Assembly (NCBI GenBank): GCA_026214975.1
Contig: JAOBSW010000607.1
Coordinates: 1 to 64,000, forward strand
From: Gentiana macrophylla
Taxonomy: Eukaryota > Streptophyta > Magnoliopsida > Gentianales > Gentianaceae
Reading direction: 5' to 3'
DNA: 64,000 bases
Shown: positions 36,541-48,287 of the stretch, in pieces
How the letters are laid out: each line of letters opens with the position of its first letter
Position numbering within the stretch: the first letter of the stretch is position 1
Notes under the pieces: generated by a model
The model's database searches: none
What the model saw: only the letters and a program-made list of their open reading frames with translations
What the model was told of the DNA's origin: nothing
Translations under genes and position numbers: made by a program

Positions 36541-36829
36541 TTTGGCAAATCCTTCACTATCAAGTGGCTTAGTGAAAATATCGCAAGTTGATCTTGATAG
36601 GAATGTATAGAACCACCACATCTTTCTTTTCAACATGATCTCTTATAAAATGATGTCTCACATCAATGTGCTTGGTTCTTGAATGCAAAGCAGATTTTCT
36701 CGTGATTGCAATTGCACTTGTGTTGTCACACATGATTGGAATTTCCCTTTCTTCAATTCCATAATCCCTTAATTGTTGTCTTAGCCATAGTACTTGTGCA
36801 CAAGAACTTCCAAAGAAGAATGTATTCAA
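36541..36829 (-). pseudogene. RNase H of the Sirevirus-like element
   Basis: The Copia RNase H C-terminal half is clear: CAQVLWLRQQLRDYG, then MCDNTSAIAI and SRTKHIDVRHHFIRDHVEKK. These are strongly conserved in Copia polyproteins. The N-terminal part (36840-37000) is in other frames. The enzyme would remove RNA from the RNA:DNA hybrid. Confidence 0.85.
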
Positions 36830-37899
36830 ATTTTCAAAGTGGAAGTTGAAATAGAATTTCTTGCTAAACCAGAAACCATCTATTTCCCATTAACTGATTG
36901 TGTTCTGAGGTGCTTTTTCTATCAATCTTGCATCCAGCATAATCAGAATCTGAGTAGGATATTACCTTGAAGCTTCCTTCCTTGGAATACCATATTCCTA
37001 CTCCCAAAGTCTCTTTTAGGTACTTAAGAATTCTTTTTTGACAAAGACCTAAATGACTTTCTTTAGGTTTGGATTGAAATCTTGCACAAACACCTACAAG
37101 ACAAAGGATATATCAGTCTCATTGGCGGTGAGAGATACAAAGAGACGCCTATCATCCTTCTGTACAAAGTCTGATCAACATTTTTGCCTTCTTTATCTTC
37201 ATCCAATCTGATGTTTTTACTCATAGGAGTTGAGCTCTTAGTCTTTGTTTTCCAAACCAAATTTCTTCAAAGAACTCTTTGGTATACTTGGTTTGATGAA
37301 TGAAGATTCCATCTTTCAACTGTTTAACTTGCAATCCCAAGAAGTAATTCATTTCTCCCATCATACTCATTTGGAATTTGCTCTTCATTAGATTTGCAAA
37401 CTTTTCACAAAGTAAATCATTCTCAGAACCAAAAATTATGTCATCCACATAAATTTGTACCAGCAGGGTGTTGTCCCCTTCACTGATTCTGAAAAGTGTC
37501 TTGTCAATGGTCCCTTTTGTAAAACCATTGTCCACCAAGAATTGAGATAGAGTCTCATACCATGCTCTTGGTGCTTGTTTCAGTCCATAAAGTGCCTTGT
37601 TGAGTCTATACACTTTATCTTCTTGATCTTTAACTTCAAATCCGGAGGTTCTTTGAACATACACTTCCTCCTCTAGGATACCATTTAAAAATGCACTCTT
37701 GACATCCATTTGATATACTTTGAAGTTCTTGTATGCAAAGATGTGCCAAAAATAACTCGATAGCTTCCAATCTTGCAACAGTGCATAGGTCTCATCAAAA
37801 TCTATTCCTTCGCTTGAGAATAGCCTTTTGCAACTAGTCGGCCTTATTTCTAACAATGGTACCAGATTCATCAAGTTTATTTCTCAGTATACCCATTTA
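36830..37899 (-). pseudogene. Reverse transcriptase (RVT_2 type) of the Sirevirus-like element
   Basis: The frame 37221-37874 holds much of the Copia RT: GIDFDETYALLQ, VYQMDVKSAFLNGILEEEVY, LNKALYGLKQAPRAWY, and catalytic IYVDDIIFGS near 37435, then MSMMGEMNYFLGLQVKQ. The VARLEAIR-type motif after FDETYA is garbled. The tail (RLDEDKEGKNVDQTLYR) continues in a second frame at 37063-37260. One or two frameshifts separate it from RNase H. Confidence 0.9.
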
Positions 37900-39141
37900 G
37901 TACCAATGATATTTGCATGACTTGGCCTTTCAACAAGTGACCAAACTTGATTTCTTTCAAATTCATTTAATTCTTCTTGCATAGCAATTATCCAACTGAT
38001 TTCAAATTGCTTCTTCAACAACTTTGGGTTCCATTTGTGATAGAAAACAAGTAAACATAGCTTCAGGTTGTCTTCTAGTCCTCACACCTTGTCGTACATT
38101 GCCAATTACTTGTTCAAAACAGGTGATTCCTCTTTCATTGTGGATTTTGGTTATTTTGATTTTCGGGAATATCATCTTGTAAGGGTCTCATTGTAGTTTC
38201 TTCTACGAGGGTCGTGAGATCCTTGAACCGCTTCGATTGTTGCATCAATAACATTGTCACAGGATGTTCAAAGCAGGGGCGTGATCGTAAACTTTTAAGT
38301 CATTGAATCTTTCCAAAACTTCAACACAACTGGATCGTTGATTTGTTGATTTTAATGAGTTCACACTCTTTATCTTCCATACCAATAAACTTAGGTTCAT
38401 CAAACACGACATTGATTGTTTCTTCATGTTTCAGTTGTTCTTTTGTTCAAGACTGAATGCTCTGCTTGATCGAGGAATATCCTAAGAAAATTCCTTCATC
38501 CGATTTTGGTTGGAATGTTTTCAAATGAACTTTATGATTTAGAATAAAACATTTGCTTCCAAATGGGTGAAAATAGGATATATTAGGTATCCTTCCATTC
38601 CGGATCTCATAAGGTGTCTTGTGACTTCTTGTTTATGATGTTCTATTTTGTGTATAGCAAGTTGTATTTATTGTCAAACCCAATATCTTTCGGTAGCAAT
38701 GCTTCACAAATCATTGTTCTTCCTACTTCCTTTAATGTCCTGTTTCTTCTTTTAGCAACCCCATTTTCTTTGAGGTGTACCAAAGCAAAGACAAGTTGAT
38801 GAAGTACACCATTACATTCACAATATTCTCTTATAACTTTGTTGAGAAATTCAAGTACTCTGATCCGATCTAATCTTTATGATATTAAACTTTTCTCATT
38901 TTGTAATCTCTTCAAAAGATTAGGTAAGCTTTGGAGTGTCTCACTTTTCTTGTTCATGAATATCACCCAAGTGTATCTAGAAAAATCATCCACAACCACT
39001 AAGGTGTATTTCTTTCCTGTCACACTTGTTGGAGTTATTGGTCCAAAAGATCCATGTGCATAAGCTCCAACACTGTTAGTTGACTATTTAGTCTTTGACT
39101 TGAAACTTGACTTTATCTCTGTTTACCTTTGCCGACATGCA
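37900..39141 (-). pseudogene. Integrase core of the Sirevirus-like element, heavily broken
   Basis: Minus-strand fragments: FGPITPTSVTGKKYTLVVVDD followed by FSRYTWVIF at 38950-39060, and ENGVAKRRNRTLKEVGRTM at about 38715-38775, which contains the catalytic Glu region. The first catalytic Asp motif is degraded (HGSFGP). Stops are numerous. Plus-strand ORFs here are shadows. Confidence 0.75.
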
Positions 39142-39640
39142 TCACGAGATAGCATCCTTCTTGAATGTGATCTCGTGTAAACCAACCACTAACTTCTTCT
39201 TTACCAACTGATTAATATCATCAAAGTTTAGGTGATTTAACTTCTTGTGCCATAACCAATTGAGTTCAGATTTGGTATGCACAATCAGGCAGGTTTCTGG
39301 AACTGCAGTAGACCAATCCACAACATACATGTTCTGTTGCCTTCTACCAGCAAGTACAACTTGATCACCTCTTTCACTAATGACAATACAATTGTTTTTG
39401 TCAAAAGTGACCTTGTATCCCATATCACAGAATTGTCCAGTGCTCAGCAAGTTGTAATCCAGTCCCTCCACATATGCCACATTCTTGATTGTAAGTCCAT
39501 TTCTGATAAGTGTGCCATATCCTCTTGTATATCCAGGTGTATTTTTGTTGCCAAAATTCACCCTTGGACCATCTTTTGCCACAAAGTTTGATAGACAGTG
39601 CTTATTCTTTGTCATGTGTCTGGAACATCCACTGTCAAAG
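39142..39640 (-). pseudogene. Protease active site and GAG-pre-integrase of the Sirevirus-like element
   Basis: The Copia protease motif DSGCSRHMT lies at 39611-39637. The frame from 39615 continues through the protease body (FVAKDGPRVNFGN, VAYVEGLDYNLLSTGQFCD). It ends in the GAG-pre-integrase domain (WLWHKKLNHLNFDDINQLVKK), which carries the first two zinc ligands of IN. It is one of the better preserved parts of the element. Confidence 0.9.
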
Positions 39641-41429
39641 TACCAGACACCCTACAAAACAAAGTTAATGCATTTTAGGTACCCAAACCTGTTTGGGTCC
39701 ATGGTGGTCAGTGGCAAGCATGACCCTTGGTATGTTTCCATAAGGTCTTCTCCTAAATGTGTCATACTTTGGTTCATACTTTGGTTCATACATGTATTTC
39801 ACACATCCATAAGTTCTAACAGTAGGTTGTGTAGGAACCACATATGTTTTCTGGCCTTTTGGTTTATATTGCTGTTTGAAATGATTCTTGTTGTTAGAAA
39901 CATTTGCATAACCATAGGTGTCTTTGTCTGTCAGGAGAATACTGTAATATGGAGTCTCTTTGAGGTCTTGTGTAAGTCCTCTGCCGATTCCATTGCCTAG
40001 GTTTTACCCTAGTAGTATGGTTATATACTTCTTGTTTCTAGCATTAGATGCAGGAATATTCCAATCATTATCGCAGGAGCAGTCTACCTTTCCCCGAGAT
40101 AAGTATCCCTTGAATGATCAACATTTTTGGATTTAGGATTCTTATCCTTGGAATATTCTGTTTCTTTTCCTTCGTGGTCCAAGAGACTTAGTAGTAGGTG
40201 CGCTATCAGCAGAGCTTAGAAGGCACAAAGCAGATTCTATTTTTAGATTTATTCATTTTATTAGGAGTCGTTGACTTCTTAGTCTTTGATTTTGCTTCCT
40301 TGAAGCATTCTCATTTGGTTTTTTGCTCAAACAACCTTCCATCGGGAGTTGGATCTAGTGCGGTACAAACTTAGGACCAGTGCGGAACTAGGTTCGATGA
40401 CCTTATGGATCCACTCTTGTTAGATTCTTTGAGTTCCAAATCCAAGCCCAGTTCTATCACCATAAGGCTTTCAGATTTGTATATGCGGTGAGGAACAAGA
40501 TGGTTCAAATAGATTCAGTGGGTGCTGGATATTCAGCGAGACTTATGCCGATTACATCCAACATCATTTTCCTTACCTTTGAGAACTCTTAATTCACTTT
40601 CAATCTTCCAACTTCCAATTCAAGAGCTTTTTTCAGCCTTCACAACCTCATAACCAGATTGTATTATCCTCGGTTGATTAAGGATGGCATCCAAAGTCTC
40701 ATTGTTGTCGAATTTCTAGGATTTGAACCACTGGTTGATTCACAATCACTTCAAAGAGGAGTGTTTATAGATACTGATGTTGTATACCTCCTCGTTTCAT
40801 CCATATTGGCCATCAAAGCATAATCCTCCATATCAAGAACTTGATCTTTGTGTCATCCGATTCATTTCCTTTTTTGATTCCACTTCATATCTGATTCATC
40901 TTCAAGCAACCATAGCCTTCTTGCCATGTCTTCTCTGTTGACTCTTGGTCTTGATGAGGTCCGGACAATCAGTCTAAAATGTCCAGGCTTCTTGCGGTTG
41001 AAGCAAAGATAATCGAGTTCCTTGCCTTGTTTCAACTCGGGACGGTCAGTGCAAGTGTCCGGTTTCTTGCAATGAAAGCATAGATAGTCATTGTCTTTCT
41101 TTGGTTCTTCTTTCCTTCTTTGGTAGGCCTCTTTGTGAAATTTCTTGTAGGGGCCTTTCCGGTCTTCATCATTCGATTTTCTTGCTCAAGTAGGGCACCG
41201 CTCTTGCATCTCATCCAAAGATATCATCCTGTCCTCCCGATGCTTCTTCATGATGTGAAGCACCAATGCGATGGTTTTGGCTCTTCCTTTTTCAGATCTC
41301 AGTACAAGCTTCTTGCTAAATTCATAAGCCTTGAGATCGAAAACAATTTGAAGGTATCTTCTTCATGCAACTTCCTCATTTCTTCAATTGCAGTTACCTT
41401 CATTTTCCAAACATCTGTTGCAGGTAGAG
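39641..41429 (-). pseudogene. C-terminal gag and gag-protease linker of the Sirevirus-like element
   Basis: Near the insertion edge (41230-41429) gag continues in several frames (AIEEMRKLHEE, AYEFSKKLVLR-like pieces). A CCHC zinc knuckle remnant lies at 41050-41090 (CFHCKKP, then GHLH in the next frame), with a second degraded knuckle near 40990. The linker at 39660-39960 reads ATDHHGPKQVWVPK and a YEPKY repeat, as in Copia polyproteins just before the protease. 40020-40850 is too damaged to read. Confidence 0.7.
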
Positions 41430-43164
41430 TGTTGGGGAGATTTTGCATCATTAAAACAAAAGAAAATTTATAAAACCTATACTACCATGCAAAACTACTC
41501 TCTAACCGGCCGAATACCGGGTAGTTGCTAGTAAAGTTGGATAAATACGGTATCGATCCTCAGGGAAAAGGGATATTGAATCTAATCTAATTAATTCTTC
41601 TTTATTAACTAAACCTAAACCTAAACTAAAACGGAAAAGTAACTGGACAGAGGATTGTTAATCCAAAGCCAGGGAAGATAATTGCGAACCAAAATAAATA
41701 AAATCTATTCTAAGAAAAATAGTAAAACTAACTAACATGATAATGATTCAAGCAATTAAACATAGAACAACCGATGATCCACCGTCCCGCAACCCTTTAA
41801 TTCTTCCCTAGATTATCTTAACGATTTAAACAAAGTTGTGGTTTCACCTATCAAACGTATGAATTCCTACTTTCGTAGATGAATTCGCCTATCAATCTCT
41901 ATCTTTCGATTTACGGAGATTAACGCATCATAAAATAAACCAAGGTGCAAGATTTTCTAGATCTAACAACCTAGACATTCAACCTATCAACTTTCGCTTG
42001 ACATAGATCAAAACGTCTATTCTTTCCTATGGTGATCTCGCGTTTACACCGACTTTCGTCCTATGGTAAACATCAATCGCAAACATCTTTCGATATAAAT
42101 TTACAATAACAAATAATCATAGAAAAGATACGAACTTGAATTAAACACTTACAAGATCATCCAAAGAAACAAATAAAAGCATTTGCTAGAAAAATTAACC
42201 ATGGTTGCTCCAAGTTTGATAGCTTCAAAACATCATCATGGGAAAGAAGAAACGGAAATAAATAACTAATCTACCTAATCTAACCCTCGGTCGATCGAGC
42301 ACAAGGCTCAATCGACCGAGGTAAAGCCCTGCTCAGAATTTTGGAGTTCTCTGGCTGCTGCGTGTAATTGTATGATTTAGGGTTCCATGATGCGCTGCTA
42401 TTTATAGATAGTAATGCCGGCTGCTGTTTCAATGCTTAAGTCGGTTGTGCAATTGAGGCGGTGGACGCAGCTGAACGTTCGTTTGAACTCCGTTTGAACT
42501 CTCTGTATCAATTTGCTGCTGTGAACGCTGGTTTGGAGTTTGGACTCAAACTTCTAAAATTCATATCTTGAGTTGTAGACCTCCAAAAATTATGATCCGA
42601 ATGTCATAATTAAGCCCTCGGGAAACTCTACAACTTTCATTAAGGACTCTTCTTCGTAAAACGCCTTTTGATTAGCCCGTCGTATCCGAGTATATTTCGA
42701 ATTTTCCAACACCACAGCATCATTATCCAAACTTGTAACGCTCATATCTCGGGCCTCGTAAGTCGGAATGAAGTGATTCAAGATCCTGTAGAATCCTCTC
42801 TTCAAGCCCTACAACTCTTCTCTTGAGGTCGAGAGTCAAATCAGTGTATATCATATCAAGAACTGCGTCTGAAGTTCGGCTGCTTGAATGCTTCATTCCA
42901 AGCTTTATCTCCATCTTTATCCTCTTCCAAGTCAAAAACATGTATCTACATTGCATCCAAACACCACAAAAACGTAACAATATCCAAAACCATATAAAAC
43001 AATCAAATAATCGTATAAATTGATACGTTTTCATATTTAACTCTTTAAATCACCATTCACTCAATATTTCACTATAAACCTCGAATTCTATGAAAATCAT
43101 ACGTATATATGGGGAAATTGAGGTGAAATATATCCTTAAAAACACTACAATTTGACCCTTAACA
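41430..43164 (-). repeat. 3' LTR (left) of the non-coding Athila element
   Basis: It aligns throughout with 45918-47663. The 103-codon minus ORF at 42723-43034 is identical in the other LTR (47223-47534), but I find no domain and judge it chance or R-region sequence. It carries the word CTCGGTCGATCGAG and its near-complement at 42288-42322. Its element-sense 3' end (near 41520-41570 on plus) has the 'CCCTGAGGATCGATACC ... CTAGCAACTA' type phrase of Athila LTRs. Confidence 0.95.
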
Positions 43165-43202
43165 ACACCCCCCCACACTTAAACCTTGCTCGCCCCGAGC
43201 AA
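43165..43202 (-). other. PPT and upstream hairpin of the non-coding Athila element
   Basis: In element sense: hairpin TTGCTCG-GGG-CGAGCAA (43202 to 43186), then GGTTTAAGTGTGGGGGGGTGT-type tract (43185 to 43165), then the LTR. The G-run is the plus-strand primer. The hairpin stem is perfect over seven pairs. Confidence 0.85.
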
Positions 43203-44904
43203 AACAAAACAACAACAAACCATCAAGAATCCACATAACGACACGAGATATAGTCAAAATCATGACAAGCTAGTATTCAAACAAATCGACCTCACTCGGT
43301 GATGTGTGTGCAGAACCTACTAAACTTCCACCGATCCTCTCTTGATATAATACATCAAGCACTAACAGATTATCCGGTCAACGAAACGTAAACTTCATTC
43401 TATCTACAAGACTTACCTAACAAAACTAATTACCAAGAACATAGTAACTAACTCACATTTAAACTCCTTTACTTAGTACCAAGAAAATACCTTTCGGTCT
43501 CTACTGGGTTTAGATCAACTTGACTTAGAATTCCAAAAACGTATATTTTATATTTCCTATCGTCGCGTCTCAAAAGTATAACACACTCCCTACATTAGAG
43601 GCGGTCACCCCGAGATCACTCAAACCCCATCTTGTCCAAGGTAAACCACACTCCCAATTGGGGCGGTGATCCAAATGGACTCGAGGTGATATATATAAAC
43701 AAAATTCCCATAAAGAAATTTTATTCATTTATTATTTATAGATATATATATATTTTTATATTTTTCAAACTCTTTGGAAACTCTCGGTCAAATATATTTC
43801 TAACACATTCAAGACTCTTAAAGTTCTCAAGAACACTAAGGTACTGAGATTCTAACTGTGAGTATAGCACAAGTTCTTAACTTTCATTAATGCTAAATAA
43901 GTGTTATCTCAGATCAAGAATTAACTTTCCTTTAACTAACCGGAAACTATTCTATATTTGGCTCTTCATCTAATAGGTTCGTGAAATGAAGTTCAAGTGA
44001 GTATCGACTTACTAAACCTATTCTCAGAACATGATATGACTACTGATAACAACTAAAGGGTGCCAGATTATAAAAATAGCATGCAATTGAAATGTTACTC
44101 GGGACGAAACAAAATTTTGAAAATTTTGCACTTTTCATAGAAAATTATAACTAATATGAGCAAATGAAAGTAGATACACATAAACCATCCCCTCCCCCAC
44201 ACTTAAATTGCAACTTGTCCTCAAGTTGTGCAGAATGAAAAAGAAAAAGAAAACTTAGCTGATTGTATGCCGAAAGGGAGCTATTCGGAAGTGGGTCGAC
44301 CTCACCTGAAAATGCTCAATCGAATCCGAAGATCGTGGACCATCCACCGAAAAGCGAAATCGTCTAAAGCGCACATTCGCTAATGCAAATACCTCGCACA
44401 CTTGACAAACATGAAATACCTCGGGGATAGGGAAGAAGATAACATATAAAGCACGTGAAAGGAAGTCTAGAGAATTTTTAGATTAAACTCATATAAAGAT
44501 GGACATATACATGGAATATTGCAAAATAGTAGGGCTAGGTGCAACTATATGAAAATGCATTACAATGCAATCTACGTGAAAAATCCTAAAAATAAAATAA
44601 AACGAGGCAAGATACGAAACCGGCACGCTAACTACACTCAAAAGAAAAATAAACTAGGTGGTATTACTTAAAACCGGCGGTGACCACACTTAAGAAAAAT
44701 AAAAGGAAAAATAGAAAAACAATGCAACTATATGAAATGCAACTAAATGAAATGCATTTAAATGATATGCAAAAAGAAAATAAAACAAAAGAAAGAAAAC
44801 TAGCCCACTATATGCAACACGACATGTATAAAATAAACGCTACCAAATAATGACAAAGTTACGATAAACAGCAGTCTTTGTTCATTACATGCAAGTGTGA
44901 GCGC
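43203..44904 (-). other. Non-coding interior, 3' half
   Basis: No coding frame is found. At 44191-44228 lies a second module of the same kind in element sense: hairpin CAACTTG-AGGA-CAAGTTG followed by ATTTAAGTGTGGGGGAGG. The 1.0 kb between the modules corresponds in position to similar stretches in the two Athila-like elements to the right. Around 44640-44830 simple A-rich words (AAATGCA, AACTATATGAAATGC) repeat. Confidence 0.65.
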
Positions 44905-45259
44905 GCTTTAAGACTCATCAAAGGTGATAGCATTATGGAAAACCAACAGTTAGCTATACTAAACAGATATAACTCATATGGAGAAAGGACGTAGCATACG
45001 GAAACCGACAGTAGCTACCCATATGAGTTATAAAAAACAAAGAAAGCACGTAAGTCTCAAAGCTTAAAAGATTCATCACAGCGGTATGTAGCATACGGAA
45101 ACCGACATTAGCTACTAATTAATAAGACCAGTTATAGCGTACGAGAACCGACAGTGACTATAACTTGCATAGATGAATCATGCATATAAAAATTAATCAA
45201 TTATTTAACATGGATTCGTAGATGGAAAGATATGAATATGCAAGTTCAGAACATCTACG
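44905..45259 (-). ncRNA. Branched stem-loop array in the retroelement leader
   Basis: Four stem-loops share an apical sequence (plus strand ATACGGAAACCGACAGT). Their stems are ATAGC/GCTAT (44927-44957), GTAGC/GCTAC inside a perfect 13-bp stem 44969-44981/45019-45031, GTAGC/GCTAC (45088-45115), and 8 bp at 45130-45137/45158-45165. Outer stems 44905-44915/45053-45063 and 45070-45077/45172-45179 enclose them in pairs. The one mismatch in the first outer stem becomes G-U in minus-strand RNA, the element's sense. Another 8-bp stem lies at 45217-45224/45252-45259. It sits 0.7-1.0 kb after the PBS. A packaging or dimerisation role is inference. Confidence 0.6.
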
Positions 45260-45351
45260 TAAAATGAAATAGCCACAGAAGCTCTAATGAAAAATCCACA
45301 TCAAATAAAAGCATTAAAATTTAAATCAAGAGAAATTTGAACTGGATCAAG

Positions 45352-45602
45352 CGCCCCATCGATCGACGGGCGTTCACCTCAAAATGCAAAGATCGACGAA
45401 GCGTTCATCCAAACAAACGCCGCTTGACTTGAAAACCGACCGACGGGCGCTCGAAAGTATAGACGCCGTCTGGTCCTTCAAACCGTAAGCGAGTTAAAAC
45501 TTTTCGACGAACGAACGTCTATCCAACCGCACGCCGTTACCTGCATGTTAGAAGTGCTGGGCGGGCGTTCACTTACGTGAACGCTCGTTCGATCATCGAA
45601 TT
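45352..45602. repeat. Cluster of GACGGGCGTTC words in the leader
   Basis: Variants of CGACGGGCGTTCA and relatives occur near 45364, 45391, 45441, 45458, 45499, 45527 and 45561. The last forms a perfect hairpin GCGTTCAC-TTAC-GTGAACGC. Irregular spacing and AT-rich filler match the other word clusters. Confidence 0.65.
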
Positions 45603-45896
45603 TGCCTGTAAAAAACAGGAAAAACACGAAACCCTAATTATCCTAAACAAAATCATCACAAAGAGCCTTTTCACATTAAAGCACTGAGAGGTCGACTAGA
45701 TTGCAACAACATATAACTCACGTCTCACAAATCGAGTAAAAATTTTTGCACATTCTTAACCTAACGGTCATCGAAACACGGCAAAAATAAAAACTCTCGA
45801 TTTATTCAACGCTACTTTTATTGAAATAAAATAAAAACAAATAAAACGTAACAAAATAGAAAAATTAACGAAAGAAGATTCAACAAAACACCGATT

Positions 45897-45913
45897 CCCC
45901 GGCAACGGCGCCA
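45897..45913 (-). other. PBS for tRNA-Asp
   Basis: Minus-strand TGGCGCCGTTGCCGGGG starts four bases after the 5' LTR end. It is the exact complement of the 3' end of plant tRNA-Asp as I know it (CCCCGGCAACGGCGCCA). Athila elements use this primer. Confidence 0.85.
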
Positions 45914-45917
45914 CTTT

Positions 45918-47663
45918 TGTTGGGGAGATTTTGCATCATTAAAACAAAAGAAAATTTATAAAACCTATACTACCATGCAAAACTACCTCCTAACCGGCCG
46001 AATACCGGGTAGTTGCTAGTAAAGTTGGATAAGTACGGGTATCGATCCTCAGGGAAAAGGGATATTGAATCTAATCTAATTAATTCTTCTTTATTAACTA
46101 AACCTAAACCTAAACTAAAACGGAAAAGTAACTGGACAGAGGATTGTTAATCCAAAGCCAGGGAAGATAATTGCGAACCAAAATAAATAAAATCTATTCT
46201 AAGAAAAATAGTAAAACTAACTAACATGATAATGATTCAAGCAATTAAACATAGAACAACCGATGATCCACCGTCCCGCAACCCTTTAATTCTTTCACTA
46301 GATTATCTTAACGATTTAAACAAAGTTGTGGTTTCACCTATCAAACGTATGAATTCCTACTTTCGTAGATGAATTCGCCTATCAATCTCTATCTTTCGAT
46401 TTACGGAGATTAACGCATCATAAAATAAACCAAGTTGCAAGATTTTCTAGATCTAACAACCTAGACATTCAACCTATCAACTTTCGCTTGACATAGATCA
46501 AAACGTCTATTCTTTCCTATGGTGATCTCGCGTTTACACCGACTTTCGTCCTATGGTAAACTTCAATCGCAAACATCTTTCGATATAAATTTGCAATAAC
46601 AAATAATCATAGAAAAGATACGAACTTGAATTAAACACTTACAAGATCATCCAAAGAAACAAATAAAAACGCATTTGCTAGAAAAATTAACCATGGTTGC
46701 TCCAAGTTTGATAGCTTCAAAACATCATCATGGGAAAGAAGAAACGGAAATAAATAACTAATCTACCTAATCTAACCTCGGTCGATCGAGCACAAGGCTC
46801 AATCGATCGAGGTAAAGCCCTCGCTCGTAATTTTGGAGTTCTCTCGTTGCTGCGTGTAATTGTATGATTTAGGGTTCCATGATGCGCCGCTATTTATAGA
46901 TAGTAATGCCGGCTCTTTGTTTCAATGCTTAAGTCGGTTGTGCAATTGAGGCGGTGGGCGCTTGGTGAACGTTCGTTTGAACTCCGTTTGAACTCTCTGT
47001 ATCAATTTAACTGCTTGTGAATATTTGGTTTGGAGTTTGGACTCAAACTTCTAAAATTCATATCTTGAGTTGTAGACCTCCAAAAATTATGATCCAAATG
47101 TCATAATTAAGCCCTCGGGAAACTCTACAACTTTCATTAAGGACTCTTCTTCAGAAAACGCCTTTTTGATTAGCCCGTCGTATCCCGAGTATATTTCGGA
47201 ATTTTCCAATACCACAGCATCATTATCCAAACTTGTAACGCTCATATCTCGGGCCTCGTAAGTCGGAATGAAGTGATTCAAGATCCTGTAGAATCCTCTC
47301 TTCAAGCCCTACAACTCTTCTCTTGAGGTCGAGAGTCAAATCAGTGTATATCATATCAAGAACTGCGTCTGAAGTTCGGCTGCTTGAATGCTTCATTCCA
47401 AGCTTTATCTCCATCTTTATCCTCTTCCAAGTCAAAAACATGTATCTACATTGCATCCAAACACCACAAAAACGTAACAATATCCAAAACCATATAAAAC
47501 AATCAAATAATCGTATAAATTGATACGTTTTCATATTTAACTCTTTAAATCACCATTCACTCAATATTTCACTATAAACCTCGAATTCTATGAAAATCAT
47601 ACGTATATGGGGGAAATTGAGGTGAAATATATCCTTAAAAACACTACAAATTGCCCCTTAACA
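45918..47663 (-). repeat. 5' LTR (right) of the non-coding Athila element
   Basis: Partner of 41430-43164. Differences bunch at 46812-47030, mostly where the left copy has CTG or CAG words. A TATA-like box lies at 46891-46900 on the minus strand. Confidence 0.95.
46891..46900 (-). promoter_or_regulatory. TATA box of the non-coding Athila 5' LTR
   Basis: Minus-strand TCTATAAATA. The same box is kept in the left LTR near 42405. Confidence 0.6.
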
Positions 47664-48196
47664 TAGAGCTTCCAAGATTTTGGTGTTTATTTCCTCCTTT
47701 GAATAACTTACACTCAGCAGGGTAAGTTCATCCAGTATAGCATTGAATCTTGATTCCATTTGCTCAATGGTTTCATTTGGCAGCATCTTGAACTTTTGAA
47801 ACATTTTTCTGGCCACACTGATTTTGTTCTTCTTTATTGCATCAGTGCCTTCACAGATCAAGTGAATCTTGTCCCAAAGTTCCTTTGCAGTCTTGCAATC
47901 TTTGACCTTCATGTACATATTGCTATCCAAGGTTCTGTAAATGATATCAATAGAAATGTTGTTGAGGTTTGCTCTTTTTCTGTCTTCTGCATTCCATTCT
48001 CTTTTTGGTTTAGGAATGTACTCAGGATTCATCACCCATTATTCACGCCTTTGTAATCTCCAAGGTGGTCCTTGATTAGTACATCCATCATCTCATCATG
48101 GGTAGCAGCAAGATATGCCTGCATTCGACGTTTATACTCATCAAATCTATCAAGAGAACACATCAACATAGTTCTAGCATACTGTGTGTTGTCCAT
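47664..48196 (-). pseudogene. N-terminal gag of the Sirevirus-like element
   Basis: The likely start is ATG 48196 (MDNTQYARTMLMCSLDRF), about 90 nt after the PBS. The region reads through DRFDEYKRRMQAYLAA, has a break near 48032-48035, then a gag-polypeptide (UBN2-type) domain: YRTLDSNMYMKVKDCKTAKE, IHLICEGTDAIKKNKI, NETIEQMESRFNAI. It is cut at TAGAG by the Athila insertion and continues left of 41430. Confidence 0.85.
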
Positions 48197-48287
48197 GATG
48201 CAAGTCTTGAAAATCAGTAACTTGAAAGAAAGTTTTAAAGAATTTTCACAAGCACAACAAGTAGATTCCTTCGTAGCGAAGCTAATC

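Larger units (their letters stand above)
41430..47663 (-). mobile_element. Non-coding Athila-type Gypsy element inserted in the Sirevirus gag
   Basis: LTRs of 1735 and 1746 bp start TGTTGGGG and end TTAACA, with TSD TAGAG at 41425-41429 and 47664-47668. The 17-nt PBS is exactly complementary to the 3' end of plant tRNA-Asp, as in Athila. The PPT lies at the left LTR. The 2.75-kb interior has no gag or pol frame, so this is a LARD-like non-autonomous element. It keeps a structured leader (44905-45259) and two hairpin/G-tract modules. Near-identical LTRs show it inserted recently compared with its Sirevirus host. Confidence 0.9.

Noticed and set aside
39485..40000. 171-codon plus-strand ORF
   Set aside because: It is antisense to recognisable gag-protease coding sequence of the Sirevirus-like element.
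42723..43034. 103-codon ORF found identically in both LTRs of the non-coding Athila element
   Set aside because: Identity only reflects LTR duplication; no start context or known domain supports translation.
45891..45917. tRNA-Asp gene fragment
   Set aside because: Only the 3' acceptor and T-arm complement is present, next to an LTR end, so it is a primer-binding site.
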